This document shows positions 25,743-34,833 of a DNA stretch of 64,000 nucleotides, piece by piece (position 1 is the first letter of the stretch; each line of letters begins with the position of its first letter). The stretch covers positions 1 to 64,000 of the forward strand of contig NZ_JACJVO010000003.1 in NCBI RefSeq assembly GCF_014212055.1. Reading direction: 5' to 3'. The position numbers and the translations under genes were made by a program. The DNA comes from Cohnella zeiphila. Lineage in GTDB: Bacteria; Bacillota; Bacilli; Paenibacillales; Paenibacillaceae. The notes beneath the pieces are model-generated. The model had not been told where the DNA came from, searched no databases, and saw only the letters and a list, made by a program, of their open reading frames with translations.

Positions 25743-26612
25743 TCACTCATAATACACGGCGTCGTAAGGAAACTCCAGCTTTTTGGCCCGATAATCCTTC
25801 GGCGTCATCGCCATGTATTCGCGAAAGACTTTGCCGAAGTAGCTTGGACTGTCGAAGCCGCATCGCTTGCCGACCTCGTGAACGGGCAGATCCGTCGCTC
25901 GCAGCAGGGCGAGGGCGGCTTCCACCCTCCGGTCACGCAGATAGGCCAGGGGCGAGGTACGCTCCGACTTCTGGAACAGCCGGCACAAGTAGTGCTTGTT
26001 GACGCCGGTCTGCTTCGCGATCGCGTCCAGCGTAAGGGGCGAGGCGTAATGCTCCTTCAAATACTTCTTGGCCTTATCCAGGATCGAGCTGGAGCTGGCG
26101 CTCATCTCCTTGCCGACCTCGCGGCTCGATTGCACCAAGGTCAACATCCATTCATACACCAGGCCGGACAGCCGGTACTTGTCGGTCACCTTCTCTTCGG
26201 CGATCATCCGCAGCAGCTCCCAGAAATGAGCGATTAAAGGGGAGTCCGCTCCCCGGCGAATGACGGGGCCTTCCCGTTCCGTTACGAGGTCCCAGATCCG
26301 GTTCGCTTCGTGTCCCCTCAGATTCAGCCAGATGATCTCCCACGGCTGTTCCGATCCCGCGTAATAGTAACGGTGCCGGCTCGGAACCTTGGCCAGAAAC
26401 CCCGTGCCCGGCGGAAGGGCGAAGCTGTGCTGGTCAACCTCGATATACCCTTGTCCGCTCAGCGTATATTGAAAGATGACATGGCCGACATCCGGGCGAT
26501 CGTCGCCGGCGAAGCTGTACTCGGGGCTGACGATCGCCTGCCAGCCGATGGAGTCGAGCGTCAGGATCGATCGGTCGTCGTTGCGAAAGGCGTAGGCCGC
26601 GGGCTTGAGCAT
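25743..26612 (-). CDS. AraC-family regulator with cupin sensor domain
   Basis: 289 residues. An N-terminal AraC-type cupin (about 40-120, QYTLSGQGYIEVDQHSFALPPG) is followed by an AraC/XylS HTH domain in the last 100 residues (LTLDAIAKQTGVNKHYLCRLFQKSERTS split over two helices, then VGKRCGFDSPSYFGKVFREYMAMTPKDYR). It is divergent from the GH31 gene with 114 bp between, where overlapping -10-like TATAAT/TATAGT sequences on both strands lack good -35 elements. It is the probable activator of the GH31 gene. Confidence 0.9.
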   Translation of the reverse strand: MLKPAAYAFRNDDRSILTLDSIGWQAIVSPEYSFAGDDRPDVGHVIFQYTLSGQGYIEVDQHSFALPPGTGFLAKVPSRHRYYYAGSEQPWEIIWLNLRGHEANRIWDLVTEREGPVIRRGADSPLIAHFWELLRMIAEEKVTDKYRLSGLVYEWMLTLVQSSREVGKEMSASSSSILDKAKKYLKEHYASPLTLDAIAKQTGVNKHYLCRLFQKSERTSPLAYLRDRRVEAALALLRATDLPVHEVGKRCGFDSPSYFGKVFREYMAMTPKDYRAKKLEFPYDAVYYE

Positions 26613-26726
26613 ATCGGGTTCTCCTATTGAGAAAAGTCAATTTTATTATAGTATAGGGCACAACTTTAAGATTGTCCTCCCCTCTCCCGAACGGTAAGAT
26701 CGAGGTAGACAAAGGAGTGTTAGCGA

Positions 26727-28256
26727 ATGACTAAGCACAACAGGGAGATCCGCCTGCTGCCCGGGGAGTATTGGTGGGGAGGGCGCGCCGCGGACGGGAA
26801 AAGCATGCCTTACGGCCTGTCGCCGTTCGGAGCGGACCTGGCGGCAAGCAATGAAAACAATCAGGCCTGTCCTTTGCTCCTCTCGAGCAAGGGACGTTAT
26901 GTTTGGTGCGAGGAGCCGTTTTCCTTTCGCTTCGAAGACGGCGTTCTGACGGTGAGCGGCGAGGGGGGAGATTTGGTTTTCGGCGAAGGCCATGGGACGC
27001 TGCGCGAGGCGTTTCGTTACGTATCCCGCACGTTTTTTCCGCCGGTGCCGATTCTGCCGGAAGAGCTGCTGTTCTCGGCTCCCCAATACAATCTTTGGAT
27101 CGAGCTTCTCTACGAGCCTACGCAGGAGAAGGTTTTGGCGTACGCCAAGCGCGTGCTGGCCCACGGGATGCCGCCGGGCGTCATCATGATCGACGACAAT
27201 TGGCACGAGCCTTACGGCAACTGGCGCTTCCATTCGGGGCGCTTCCCCGACCCGAAGCGGATGGTCGAGGAGCTTCATGCGATGGGCTTCCAGGTCATGC
27301 TCTGGGTCTGCCCTTTTATCAGTCCGGATTCCATGGCTTTCCGCAAGCTGGAGCCGGAAGGGCTGCTCCTTCAGGATCGCGAGGGCAAGACGGCGATTCG
27401 CAAATGGTGGAACGGACACAGCGCCGTTCTGGACTGCACCAACCCGAAGGCCGTCGAGTGGATTCACGGGCAGCTGGACGCCCTGCAGGCCGAGTACGGC
27501 ATTGACGGCTTCAAGCTGGACGCCGGCGACCTCGAGTTCTACGAACCAGACGATCGAAGCCATGCGCCGGCGACCCGCAACGGGCACTGCGAGGCGTGGG
27601 CCAAGGTCGGGCTGAAATATCGGCTGAACGAATATCGCGCCTGCTGGAAGCTCGCCGGACAGCCTCTCGTCCAGAGGCTGAAGGATAAGAGGCACGAATG
27701 GCAGGGCAACGGTCTCGACTCCGTCATTCCGGACGGATTGGCGCAAGGACTGCTCGGCTACGCGTATACGTGTCCCGATATGATCGGCGGCGGGGAATAC
27801 TCGAGCTTCGCGACCGGCCGCTTGGATGCGGAGCTGTTCGTTCGTTACGCCCAGTGCTCGGCCCTGTTCCCCATGATGCAGTTCTCCGCCGCGCCATGGC
27901 GGGTGCTGAACGAGGAGCACCTGCGCTATTGCGTGGAAGCGGCCCGGCTGCATGCCCGAATCGGATCGGAGATCGTGGAGCTGGCGAGACAGGCAACCGT
28001 CTCCGGAGAGCCGATCCTTCGCCACATGGCTTACGAATTCCCGGAGGAAGGCTTGGAGACCGTTCAGGATCAATTCATGCTGGGCGGCTCGCTGCTCGTC
28101 GCCCCGGTCGTCGAGAAAGGGGCGAGAGCCCGCAAGGTGGCATTCCCTGCGGGTACTTGGGAGGGGGACGACGGCAGCGTCGTGGCCGGACCGGCGATTC
28201 GGGAGATCGACGTGCCGCTCGGAAGGCTTCCTTACTATCGCAAGTTACCGATCTAA
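26727..28256 (+). CDS. Glycoside hydrolase family 31
   Basis: 509 residues, shorter than classic GH31 alpha-glucosidases because the N-terminal beta domain is reduced. The (beta/alpha)8 barrel has VIMIDDNWHEPYGNW (about 152-166), the nucleophile region GIDGFKLDAGDLEF with Asp265, and GFQVMLWVCPFISPD. The C-terminal beta domain includes GGSLLVAPVVEKGARARKV. Family members are retaining alpha-glycosidases (alpha-glucosidase, alpha-xylosidase, alpha-galactosidase, alpha-GalNAcase and others). The nucleophile motif KLDAGD differs from the KTDFGE of YicI-type xylosidases, so the sugar is unclear. No signal peptide, so it is intracellular. AAGGAG precedes ATG. Confidence 0.88.
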   Translation: MTKHNREIRLLPGEYWWGGRAADGKSMPYGLSPFGADLAASNENNQACPLLLSSKGRYVWCEEPFSFRFEDGVLTVSGEGGDLVFGEGHGTLREAFRYVSRTFFPPVPILPEELLFSAPQYNLWIELLYEPTQEKVLAYAKRVLAHGMPPGVIMIDDNWHEPYGNWRFHSGRFPDPKRMVEELHAMGFQVMLWVCPFISPDSMAFRKLEPEGLLLQDREGKTAIRKWWNGHSAVLDCTNPKAVEWIHGQLDALQAEYGIDGFKLDAGDLEFYEPDDRSHAPATRNGHCEAWAKVGLKYRLNEYRACWKLAGQPLVQRLKDKRHEWQGNGLDSVIPDGLAQGLLGYAYTCPDMIGGGEYSSFATGRLDAELFVRYAQCSALFPMMQFSAAPWRVLNEEHLRYCVEAARLHARIGSEIVELARQATVSGEPILRHMAYEFPEEGLETVQDQFMLGGSLLVAPVVEKGARARKVAFPAGTWEGDDGSVVAGPAIREIDVPLGRLPYYRKLPI

Positions 28257-28272
28257 AGCGGGACTTAAAGCA

Positions 28273-28320
28273 AAGGGATTGTCCAACGGTTATCAACCGT
28301 AAGGACAATCCCTTATCTTT
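28273..28320 (+). terminator. Terminator after GH31 gene
   Basis: A long hairpin: AAGGGATTGTCC (28273-28284) pairs perfectly with GGACAATCCCTT (28303-28314), and ACGGTT/AACCGT forms an inner arm. A short T-rich end (ATCTTTT) follows. Confidence 0.85.
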
Positions 28321-28401
28321 TAGCAACGATCATTCCCTATCGATAGCAGGCTTTGCTATTCGTAATGTCAAATAAGTTCGCCAAGCCCGGGCGCAACCTA
28401 T

Positions 28402-30342
28402 TTAACGTTTGCGCAGCAGAACGACGGCACCGTCGCTCGGCGCCAGCGTGCATCTTGGAACCGCACCGGGCAGCACTTCGCCGTACAGGCACTCTTCGAA
28501 CGTCCAAGCGTCTGCCAGCCGCAGATCCAGGACCGTCTCGCTCTCCGCATGATTCACCAGGACGGCGAGACGGGAGCTCCGGTCCCGGTCGTGCTCGGTC
28601 ATCCCGACGAGAGGGTGCTTCACGCGAATCGCCCGTTCGGATAGGGCACGTTCGGCGAACGCCTCATAAACCGTCCAATAAGGGAAGGCATCCGGCCGAT
28701 AGCAAGCTTCCGGACGGCGGATCAGCTCGAGCTCGAGCGGCACCGAGAGGAAGAAGATGCGCCCTTGCCCGAAATTCGCCACCGTAAACACCGGATTCCC
28801 GTCCTTTTCCGTTGCCAGAACCCGGGCGCGGACGGCCCGCACCTCGAGCTTGAACGAGGCTTCGGCTACCGGAAAACCGCCGGCGGCGCATTCGCTTTCC
28901 CCCGCAAGCATTGTCACGACGGTCTCCCCCGAGCGTCGGCCGCGTCCCCTGACTTCCAGCCCCGTCGCCCGCTCGAACTCCAGCAGGTACCCGTCGTCGA
29001 CGGACACGTAAAGATCCGCTCCGCCGCTCACTCGCTCCAGCAACTCCAGCCACCGGAGCTTGGGAATTCCCCTCGTGCCGCTGACGCAGGGAAGCATGTA
29101 CAGCTTCGCGTCCGGCAGCGGCTGATCCTCGAAGCGATAGATCAGATCGAACCCCGCCTGCTTGGCCAGCATGAATGAGCCGAAAGCGACGGGCCAATGC
29201 TCCTGCGACGAGCCTACGATGCAGACCGCTTCCGTCCGGCGGGGAGGCAGCGTCGGCAGGCCCGCGAATACGCGGCGCAGCCGATCCATCTCGCGAAGCG
29301 TCGGCTTGGCCCGTCCTTGCTCGGTCACGAGTCCGAGCTCTCCTTCGCACGCATTCGAATCGTAAGGCGCATGGGGAAGCTGCATCTGGTCGAACGCGCA
29401 CCACCACAGCAGCCCGTGGCATCCGTGCGCCCATAGGCTGAGCATGCTCCCGCGAAGGAACGCGGCGGCTTCCGCCTCCCCGGACACCATCGGTCCCATC
29501 GTGCCGATCTCTTCCGCGAAGCACGGTTTTCCTCCGATTTGCCCGTAATACAAGTTCTCCGCCGTCGCGTGAAGCTGGGGGCGGATCGTCGTGATCGGAT
29601 CGTAATCGGCATAAGGCGTCCAATAGGGGTAAGGATGGGTCGTCAAAATATCCGTAAGCTCCCCTTGATCCTGCATCCGCCAATTCCCCGTCGGCGACAA
29701 GCCGTGCATGCCGGAGATGAGCGGCCTTCCGGGGTCCGCGGACTTGATCGCGCCCGACAGAGCCGAAGTCCATACGAACGCCTCCGAGCTGGAGCGAACC
29801 GGTCCCATCGCGTTGCACTCGTTGCCGAGATCCCAGGCGACGATGGCGGGGTGATCCTTCGTCGCGCGGACGAAGCCGTTCACGAACCGCACCTGCCACT
29901 GGATCGCCTGGGGGTCCGTCAGCACGTTGCGGCCCTGAAGGGCCGGCGGCACGAAAAGCCTCCCGCTCATCCAGCCGGTGACGAGACCGACGATCAGCTG
30001 CAGCCCTTGCCGGCGAGCGATATCCGCGAACTCCCGGAACTTGCCCATCGCCTCTTGAGATAGCCCGGCGCGCCCCATCTCGTCATCCGGAAGCCGGCGC
30101 TCTCCCAGACGGATATCCATCTCATGGCCGTGCCCGCCGTACAAGGTCGCGATCGGCTGGAAATCCGGCCACAGCGGAAAGACCCGCAGCACTTCCAAGC
30201 CCTGCTCCGACAGCAGTTGCAAGTCCCGTTCGACCACGTCCGGCCGCCAATCCGACCACATCGCCGTTCCGGCATGAGAAGCCCAATAATTGCACCCGAC
30301 GAAGAACGAGTCCTGACCGGGCCACAACGAATTCGTTTTCAT
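28402..30342 (-). CDS. Clan-A glycoside hydrolase (GH5-like) with C-terminal GATase-like and beta domains
   Basis: 646 residues. A TIM barrel covers about 1-390: VGCNYWASH near the start, AIVAWDLGNECNAMGP with the acid/base Glu (about 180), and KPCFAEEIGTMGP with the likely nucleophile Glu (about 284). A Rossmann/GATase1-like region follows (about 390-480), then a small beta domain, a layout like GH42 and related clan-A enzymes. Substrate class (beta-mannoside, beta-galactoside or other) is not readable. There is no signal peptide. ATG 30342 has AAGGAGGCGGGG upstream. It is divergent from an AraC gene that may control it. Confidence 0.85.
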   Translation of the reverse strand: MKTNSLWPGQDSFFVGCNYWASHAGTAMWSDWRPDVVERDLQLLSEQGLEVLRVFPLWPDFQPIATLYGGHGHEMDIRLGERRLPDDEMGRAGLSQEAMGKFREFADIARRQGLQLIVGLVTGWMSGRLFVPPALQGRNVLTDPQAIQWQVRFVNGFVRATKDHPAIVAWDLGNECNAMGPVRSSSEAFVWTSALSGAIKSADPGRPLISGMHGLSPTGNWRMQDQGELTDILTTHPYPYWTPYADYDPITTIRPQLHATAENLYYGQIGGKPCFAEEIGTMGPMVSGEAEAAAFLRGSMLSLWAHGCHGLLWWCAFDQMQLPHAPYDSNACEGELGLVTEQGRAKPTLREMDRLRRVFAGLPTLPPRRTEAVCIVGSSQEHWPVAFGSFMLAKQAGFDLIYRFEDQPLPDAKLYMLPCVSGTRGIPKLRWLELLERVSGGADLYVSVDDGYLLEFERATGLEVRGRGRRSGETVVTMLAGESECAAGGFPVAEASFKLEVRAVRARVLATEKDGNPVFTVANFGQGRIFFLSVPLELELIRRPEACYRPDAFPYWTVYEAFAERALSERAIRVKHPLVGMTEHDRDRSSRLAVLVNHAESETVLDLRLADAWTFEECLYGEVLPGAVPRCTLAPSDGAVVLLRKR

Positions 30343-30445
30343 TTTCCCCGCCTCCTTGTTCTTCTTCACCCTATCCGAAACCGCAAGGGGAGGCTATAAT
30401 GGGGGTGCGAAAAAGTATAACGAATCTATGGCGGGGGTGTCGTCC

Positions 30446-31351
30446 GTGTTCGAGACGGGAAGCGTACAGCCTTATTTCGAGAACAACAAAAACCGGGCGG
30501 GCGGCTTCGAATATCCGTTCTACGCGGCGGAGGTCGACGCCGGATCGCTAGGTTACGAGGTCGGTTCCCATTGGCACTACCACATGGAGATGCTTTACTT
30601 CGCCGAGGGAACGGCGGACGTGCTCGCGGGATCCCGGACGATCCGGGCGGAGGAAGGGGATCTGATCCTCATCGCGCCTTGCTGCGTGCATGCCGTTACG
30701 GTCGCTCCCGGCCAGATTTCCCGGCATCGCGTCATCAGCCTGGAGCCCGACTTGCTGTCGCCGATGCCCGCCTTGTTTACGAACGTCAAATACATGCTCC
30801 CGTATTCGGCCGACGCCTCCATTCACTTCCATGCGAATCTCCTCCGGGCATGCGGACTTGGCGACCTTCCCCGGCAGACGGAGGAGCTGCTCATGGAATA
30901 CAAGCGCAAGCAATCTGCATTCGAACTGACCGTGACCTCGGCCATCTATCGGCTGCTCGCCCGCCTCGTCCGCGCCATGCCGGAGCTGGGGATGGCCGGC
31001 GACGAATCCGCGTCCGGACAAGAGAAGGACCGTCTCCGGCTCCGGGAGACGCTCGCTTATATCGACGAGCACAGCCACGAGCCGCTCACGGCATCCCGGA
31101 TGGCGCGCCTCAGCTTGATGAGTTACAGCCATTTCGCCGCCAGCTTCAAACGAATGACGCGCGCTCCTTTTTCCTCGTACCTGCAATTCGTGCGCGTTCG
31201 CAAAGCGGAACGGCTGCTGCTCGACCCGGCTCTCAGCATCACGCAGATCGCGCTTGAGACAGGCTTTAACGACTCCAGCTACTTCATCAAGCATTTCCGC
31301 CGCATCCGCGGAATGACCCCTCTTCAATACCGCAAAATGGTGCTGAAATAA
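30446..31351 (+). CDS. AraC-family regulator
   Basis: 301 residues: an N-terminal cupin (HWHYHMEMLYFAEGTADVL, about 40-60) and a C-terminal AraC HTH pair (LTASRMARLSLMSYSHFAASFKR and ITQIALETGFNDSSYFIKHFRR, each one helix-turn-helix). GTG 30446 is preferred, with GGGGGTG 6 nt upstream; ATG 30428 is an alternative. A perfect TATAAT at 30396-30401 lacks a recognisable -35. It lies between the GH5-like gene (divergent) and the GH123-like gene (same strand) and probably regulates one or both. Confidence 0.88.
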   Translation: MFETGSVQPYFENNKNRAGGFEYPFYAAEVDAGSLGYEVGSHWHYHMEMLYFAEGTADVLAGSRTIRAEEGDLILIAPCCVHAVTVAPGQISRHRVISLEPDLLSPMPALFTNVKYMLPYSADASIHFHANLLRACGLGDLPRQTEELLMEYKRKQSAFELTVTSAIYRLLARLVRAMPELGMAGDESASGQEKDRLRLRETLAYIDEHSHEPLTASRMARLSLMSYSHFAASFKRMTRAPFSSYLQFVRVRKAERLLLDPALSITQIALETGFNDSSYFIKHFRRIRGMTPLQYRKMVLK

Positions 31352-31418
31352 CCCTCCGTCGCCTCGCGATCTGTACTTTCGCGGGCCACTCCCTATAGTT
31401 ACAACCGTTGACCAAAGC

Positions 31419-31457
31419 CGCCGCGGCGCCCGAGAATGAAGCCAGCGGCGTTTTTTT
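31419..31457 (+). terminator. Terminator (or leader attenuator) before GH123 gene
   Basis: CGCCGC (31419-31424) pairs with GCGGCG (31445-31450), followed by seven T. It may simply end the araC transcript, but a TATAGT at 31394-31399 with CTGTAC 17 bp upstream would put it inside the leader of the next gene. Confidence 0.6.
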
Positions 31458-31496
31458 CTGCGACAAAACCCCACAAAGAAGGACAGGTGAATCTCC

Positions 31497-33164
31497 GTGG
31501 CATCGACCGATTTTCGAACCCGCTGCCTGCATTCGCTGGTCAAAGTGTTTGCAGACGAGGAGCTGGCGGCGCAAGCTTATGCACGCGGCACATCGCTCGG
31601 CAACGAAGCTTTTTCATTTCAAGTCGCGTACCGGTCGGAATGGCTCAGAAGAGGCATCCGCGCCGAGGCGGATTCCCCCGTGGCCGATCGGATCTCGCTT
31701 CGGAGCGTGGGCCTTGTGCCTTCGGATTTCCCCGCGCGCGACGATCACGACGACGACATTCTGCGGACGGCGCCGGGATTGTATCCGGATCCGCTGCTCC
31801 CCTTGGACGGGATCGACGGGCTCCATGCGCCGCCGAACCAATGGCGGTCTGTCTGGGTGACGGTCGATCCCGGGGAGCGGCCGCTGCCTGCGGGCGTTTA
31901 TCCGATCCGGATCGGCTTCTTCTCGGAAGAAGGTGAAGCGTTGGGGGACGCCGCGTTCGAGCTGGAAGTCATCCCCGCATTGCTGCCGGAGCAGAAGCTG
32001 CTGCATTACGAATGGCTTCATTTCGACTGTTTGGCCACTTACTACCGCGTGCCCGTGTTCAGCGAACGGCACTGGGAGCTGCTGGAGAATTACGTAAGGG
32101 AGGCCGTCCGGTACGGCATCAACACGTTTCTGACGCCGATCGTGACGCCGCCGCTCGATACCGCGATCGGCGGGGAGCGGCCGACGGTGCAGCTCGTGGA
32201 CATCGAGAAGGCCGGCGACGGTTACCGCTTCGGCTTCGACAAGCTGCAGCGCTGGGTCGACCTTTGCAACCGGTGCGGCGCGAGTCGCTTCGAATTTTCC
32301 CACTTGTTCACGCAGTGGGGGGCCAAGCATGCGCCCAAAATCATCGCCAAAGAGAATGGGGTGGAGAAGCGCATTTTCGGCTGGGAGACCGATGCGACGG
32401 GAGAGGAATATCGCACCTTCCTGGACCGGTTCCTTCCCGAGCTGAACCGCTTCATCCGGGAGAACGGCTTGGAGCGGCGGTCGATCTTCCACGTCTCTGA
32501 CGAACCGGAGCCGCACGATTTCGAGGCATACCGTCAGGCCAAGGAGATCATCGCCCGCCATCTCGAAGGCTATCCGATCATGGACGCGCTGTCGGACTAT
32601 CAATTCTACGAGACCGGACTGGTCGAGCGCCCGATCCCCTCCAGCGACCACATCGGCCCGTTCCTGGACAACGAGGTTCCGGATTTGTGGACGTACTACT
32701 GCAACGCCCAGCAGCGGAAGGTGGCGAACCGCATGTTCAGCATGCCTTCGCGCCGCGGCCGGGTCATCGGGCTTCAGCTGTACAAGTTCGGGCTGGCAGG
32801 CTTCGCGCATTGGGGCTACAACTTCTGGTACACCCGGTACGCGACCCGGCCGATCGATCCGTACCGGGTGACGGACGCCGGCATGGGGTTTCCTTCGGGA
32901 GACTCGCATCTGGTGTACCCGGGTGAAGACGGGCATCCCGTCGGCTCGATCCGTCTGGAGACGCTGCGCGAGGCGCTGCAGGATCTGCGGGCGCTTCAAC
33001 TGTACGAGAGCTTCGCCGGCAAAGAGGCGGCCGTCGCGCTGCTCGAAGATGGGCTGGAGCAGCCGATCACCTTCGCGGATTATCCTCGCGACGACGAGTG
33101 GTTCCTGTCGTTCCGCGAACGGCTGAACCGCGGGCTGCTTCAATGGGTTGCGCCGAAACAATAG
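31497..33164 (+). CDS. DUF4091 / GH123-like glycoside hydrolase
   Basis: 555 residues. An N-terminal beta domain (about 1-165) is followed by a TIM barrel of the GH123/DUF4091 type. The paired acids D335-E336 in HVSDEPEPHDFEAYR match the Asp-Glu pair of GH123 beta-N-acetylgalactosaminidases, where the substrate acetamido group acts as nucleophile. WTYYCNAQQRKVANRMF and FAHWGYNFWYT are further family-like segments. DUF4091 also contains uncharacterised members, so GalNAc specificity is only suggested. There is no signal peptide. The start is GTG 31497 after a purine-rich GAAGGACAGGTGA. It follows an AraC gene on the same strand. Confidence 0.85.
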   Translation: MASTDFRTRCLHSLVKVFADEELAAQAYARGTSLGNEAFSFQVAYRSEWLRRGIRAEADSPVADRISLRSVGLVPSDFPARDDHDDDILRTAPGLYPDPLLPLDGIDGLHAPPNQWRSVWVTVDPGERPLPAGVYPIRIGFFSEEGEALGDAAFELEVIPALLPEQKLLHYEWLHFDCLATYYRVPVFSERHWELLENYVREAVRYGINTFLTPIVTPPLDTAIGGERPTVQLVDIEKAGDGYRFGFDKLQRWVDLCNRCGASRFEFSHLFTQWGAKHAPKIIAKENGVEKRIFGWETDATGEEYRTFLDRFLPELNRFIRENGLERRSIFHVSDEPEPHDFEAYRQAKEIIARHLEGYPIMDALSDYQFYETGLVERPIPSSDHIGPFLDNEVPDLWTYYCNAQQRKVANRMFSMPSRRGRVIGLQLYKFGLAGFAHWGYNFWYTRYATRPIDPYRVTDAGMGFPSGDSHLVYPGEDGHPVGSIRLETLREALQDLRALQLYESFAGKEAAVALLEDGLEQPITFADYPRDDEWFLSFRERLNRGLLQWVAPKQ

Positions 33165-33178
33165 GCATTCACGATTGA

Positions 33179-33210
33179 AGCCCCCGTTCCGTCGCGGAAT
33201 CGGGGGCTTG
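33179..33210 (+). terminator. Terminator after GH123-like gene
   Basis: AGCCCCCGTTCC pairs with GGAATCGGGGGCT around GTCGC; the following bases are TTGCC, so the U tract is weak. Confidence 0.7.
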
Positions 33211-33300
33211 CCGCTCGGCCGGCGCCGTCCTGCCGTCCTCCTGTTTCGGGCGAATCCGACAACGTCGTTGATCGCGGGTGCGTTTCGTTGGATTCGGGAC

Positions 33301-33330
33301 TTACTTGGGCCGCGGACCGGCTTTTATAAT
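33301..33330 (+). promoter_or_regulatory. Putative promoter of the beta-helix gene
   Basis: TTACTT (33301-33306) and a perfect TATAAT (33325-33330) are 18 bp apart, about 125 bp before the start codon. The remaining stretch to the gene holds nothing recognisable. Confidence 0.45.
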
Positions 33331-33454
33331 GAGGATGAATTCGGCATCATCGCACGCCGGCGGTTTCGGGGACCGCCAGTATCGCTGGAAACGGGTCTAT
33401 GCAAGCGGTTCGGCAATCATTTCTGAAAGTCTATTTTAGAAAAGGAGAGTGTCG

Positions 33455-34630
33455 ATGATGAACATGGCTTGGAACGCGAACGCAAAACGTATTTCCCTGA
33501 AAAACCGCTTGCTCGGAGCAACGCTCGTCGCATCGCTCATCGCTTCGTTTACGATGTTCGGTCCCGAGCGGGCGCACGCCAGCCAGGTGCAAATCGCATG
33601 CGCCAACGCGAGCACGGACGCCGCCACGATCAACGCCGCCATCGGCGGCAGCAACGTCGGCGACGAGATTGTCTTCAAGGGAACCTGCCTCATCAACCAG
33701 GTCATCAAATTGAAGCCGGACCGGTCGTACCGCGGCGAGAGCCGCACCGGCACGGTGCTCAAGCAGGCGAACAACGCCAACCTGGTCGGCATTCTCGTGT
33801 CGGAAGGCTTCGTGAACAACACGACCCAGACCGATACGCCGGTGTCCGTCCGCCAGCTCACGATCGACGGCAACAAGGCGAACAATACGACGGCCGCGAC
33901 GTCCGGCATCATCCTGCGCTCGTGGGAGAGCGTCGTCAAGGACGTGTATGTTACCGGAATGAAGGGCAACGGCATCCGCGTCACGAACCAGAGCGCCAAC
34001 GGAACCGAGATCACGAATACGCAGGTGAACGGGCAGATCGTCGGGAACTTCATCGAGGATTCCGGCCAATACGGCGTATTCATCGAGGATTCGGGCAACT
34101 CCGTCACCGACTGGCAGCTGACCGATAACTGGATCGCCGAGTCCGGCGTCGACGGCATCCATATGGACAATGCCGCCGGCTGGTACGTCGAGCGCAACCA
34201 CATTTACGGCGTCCCGCAAAACGCGATCTACGCAAATCGGATGTACGGAACGTCGATCTCCGACAACTACATCGAAGGCTTCGGCGAAGGGTCCGCTTCC
34301 GGCACGTATTACGGCATTCAGGGCACCGTGCAGGCCGACGTCGCTTCTACGATCGCGAACAACCGGGTGTTCCGGCTTGGAACGACCGGCAACGCGGGCT
34401 CCACGTTCCGCTTCATCGGCCTGACGGCGGTGAACTACGACGGCAAGGGCGTCGTCAACGTCAACGGCAACTCGGTCCGCGGGCAAGCTTCAGCCAAGGA
34501 TATCGGCCTGTACTACGCAGGGTCTTCGTCGGCGAGAACGCTGCTCGTGCTGTCGACCGACAACCTGGTGACGGACGTCGGCACGGCCAAGACGCTCGGC
34601 TCCAACGCAACGGCCGCTGCCGGCAACTGA
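33455..34630 (+). CDS. Secreted right-handed parallel beta-helix protein
   Basis: 391 residues with a long signal peptide: basic start, hydrophobic core LLGATLVASLIASFTMF and likely cleavage after AHA (residue 42). The rest is a pectate-lyase-type parallel beta helix, with repeated coils such as GNFIEDSGQYGVFIEDSGNS, DNWIAESGVDGIHMDN and RNHIYGVPQNAIYANR, each with buried Asn ladders. Such proteins are often polysaccharide lyases or epimerases, but I see no defined catalytic triad. It stands 200 bp before the first sugar transporter of the next module and may feed it. ATG 33455 has AAAGGAG 7 nt upstream. Confidence 0.85.
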   Translation: MMNMAWNANAKRISLKNRLLGATLVASLIASFTMFGPERAHASQVQIACANASTDAATINAAIGGSNVGDEIVFKGTCLINQVIKLKPDRSYRGESRTGTVLKQANNANLVGILVSEGFVNNTTQTDTPVSVRQLTIDGNKANNTTAATSGIILRSWESVVKDVYVTGMKGNGIRVTNQSANGTEITNTQVNGQIVGNFIEDSGQYGVFIEDSGNSVTDWQLTDNWIAESGVDGIHMDNAAGWYVERNHIYGVPQNAIYANRMYGTSISDNYIEGFGEGSASGTYYGIQGTVQADVASTIANNRVFRLGTTGNAGSTFRFIGLTAVNYDGKGVVNVNGNSVRGQASAKDIGLYYAGSSSARTLLVLSTDNLVTDVGTAKTLGSNATAAAGN

Positions 34631-34833
34631 CCAGCCTTAGCCGGCAACGGGCAGCGGCCTCCGATGTGCGCGACAGGAGGGCTGGCCTGAAGCCCCGGCC
34701 TCGGCGCTTGACCGCTTGACAGACCCTTTCCGGCGATACTGGGAGGACCCGACTCCCGCCGCCGCCTCGCAACCGAATCGGGCGCCGGAAGCCGCCGCCG
34801 CCGGCGCCCGCGAAACATCTCCCGGAGGTTCCT

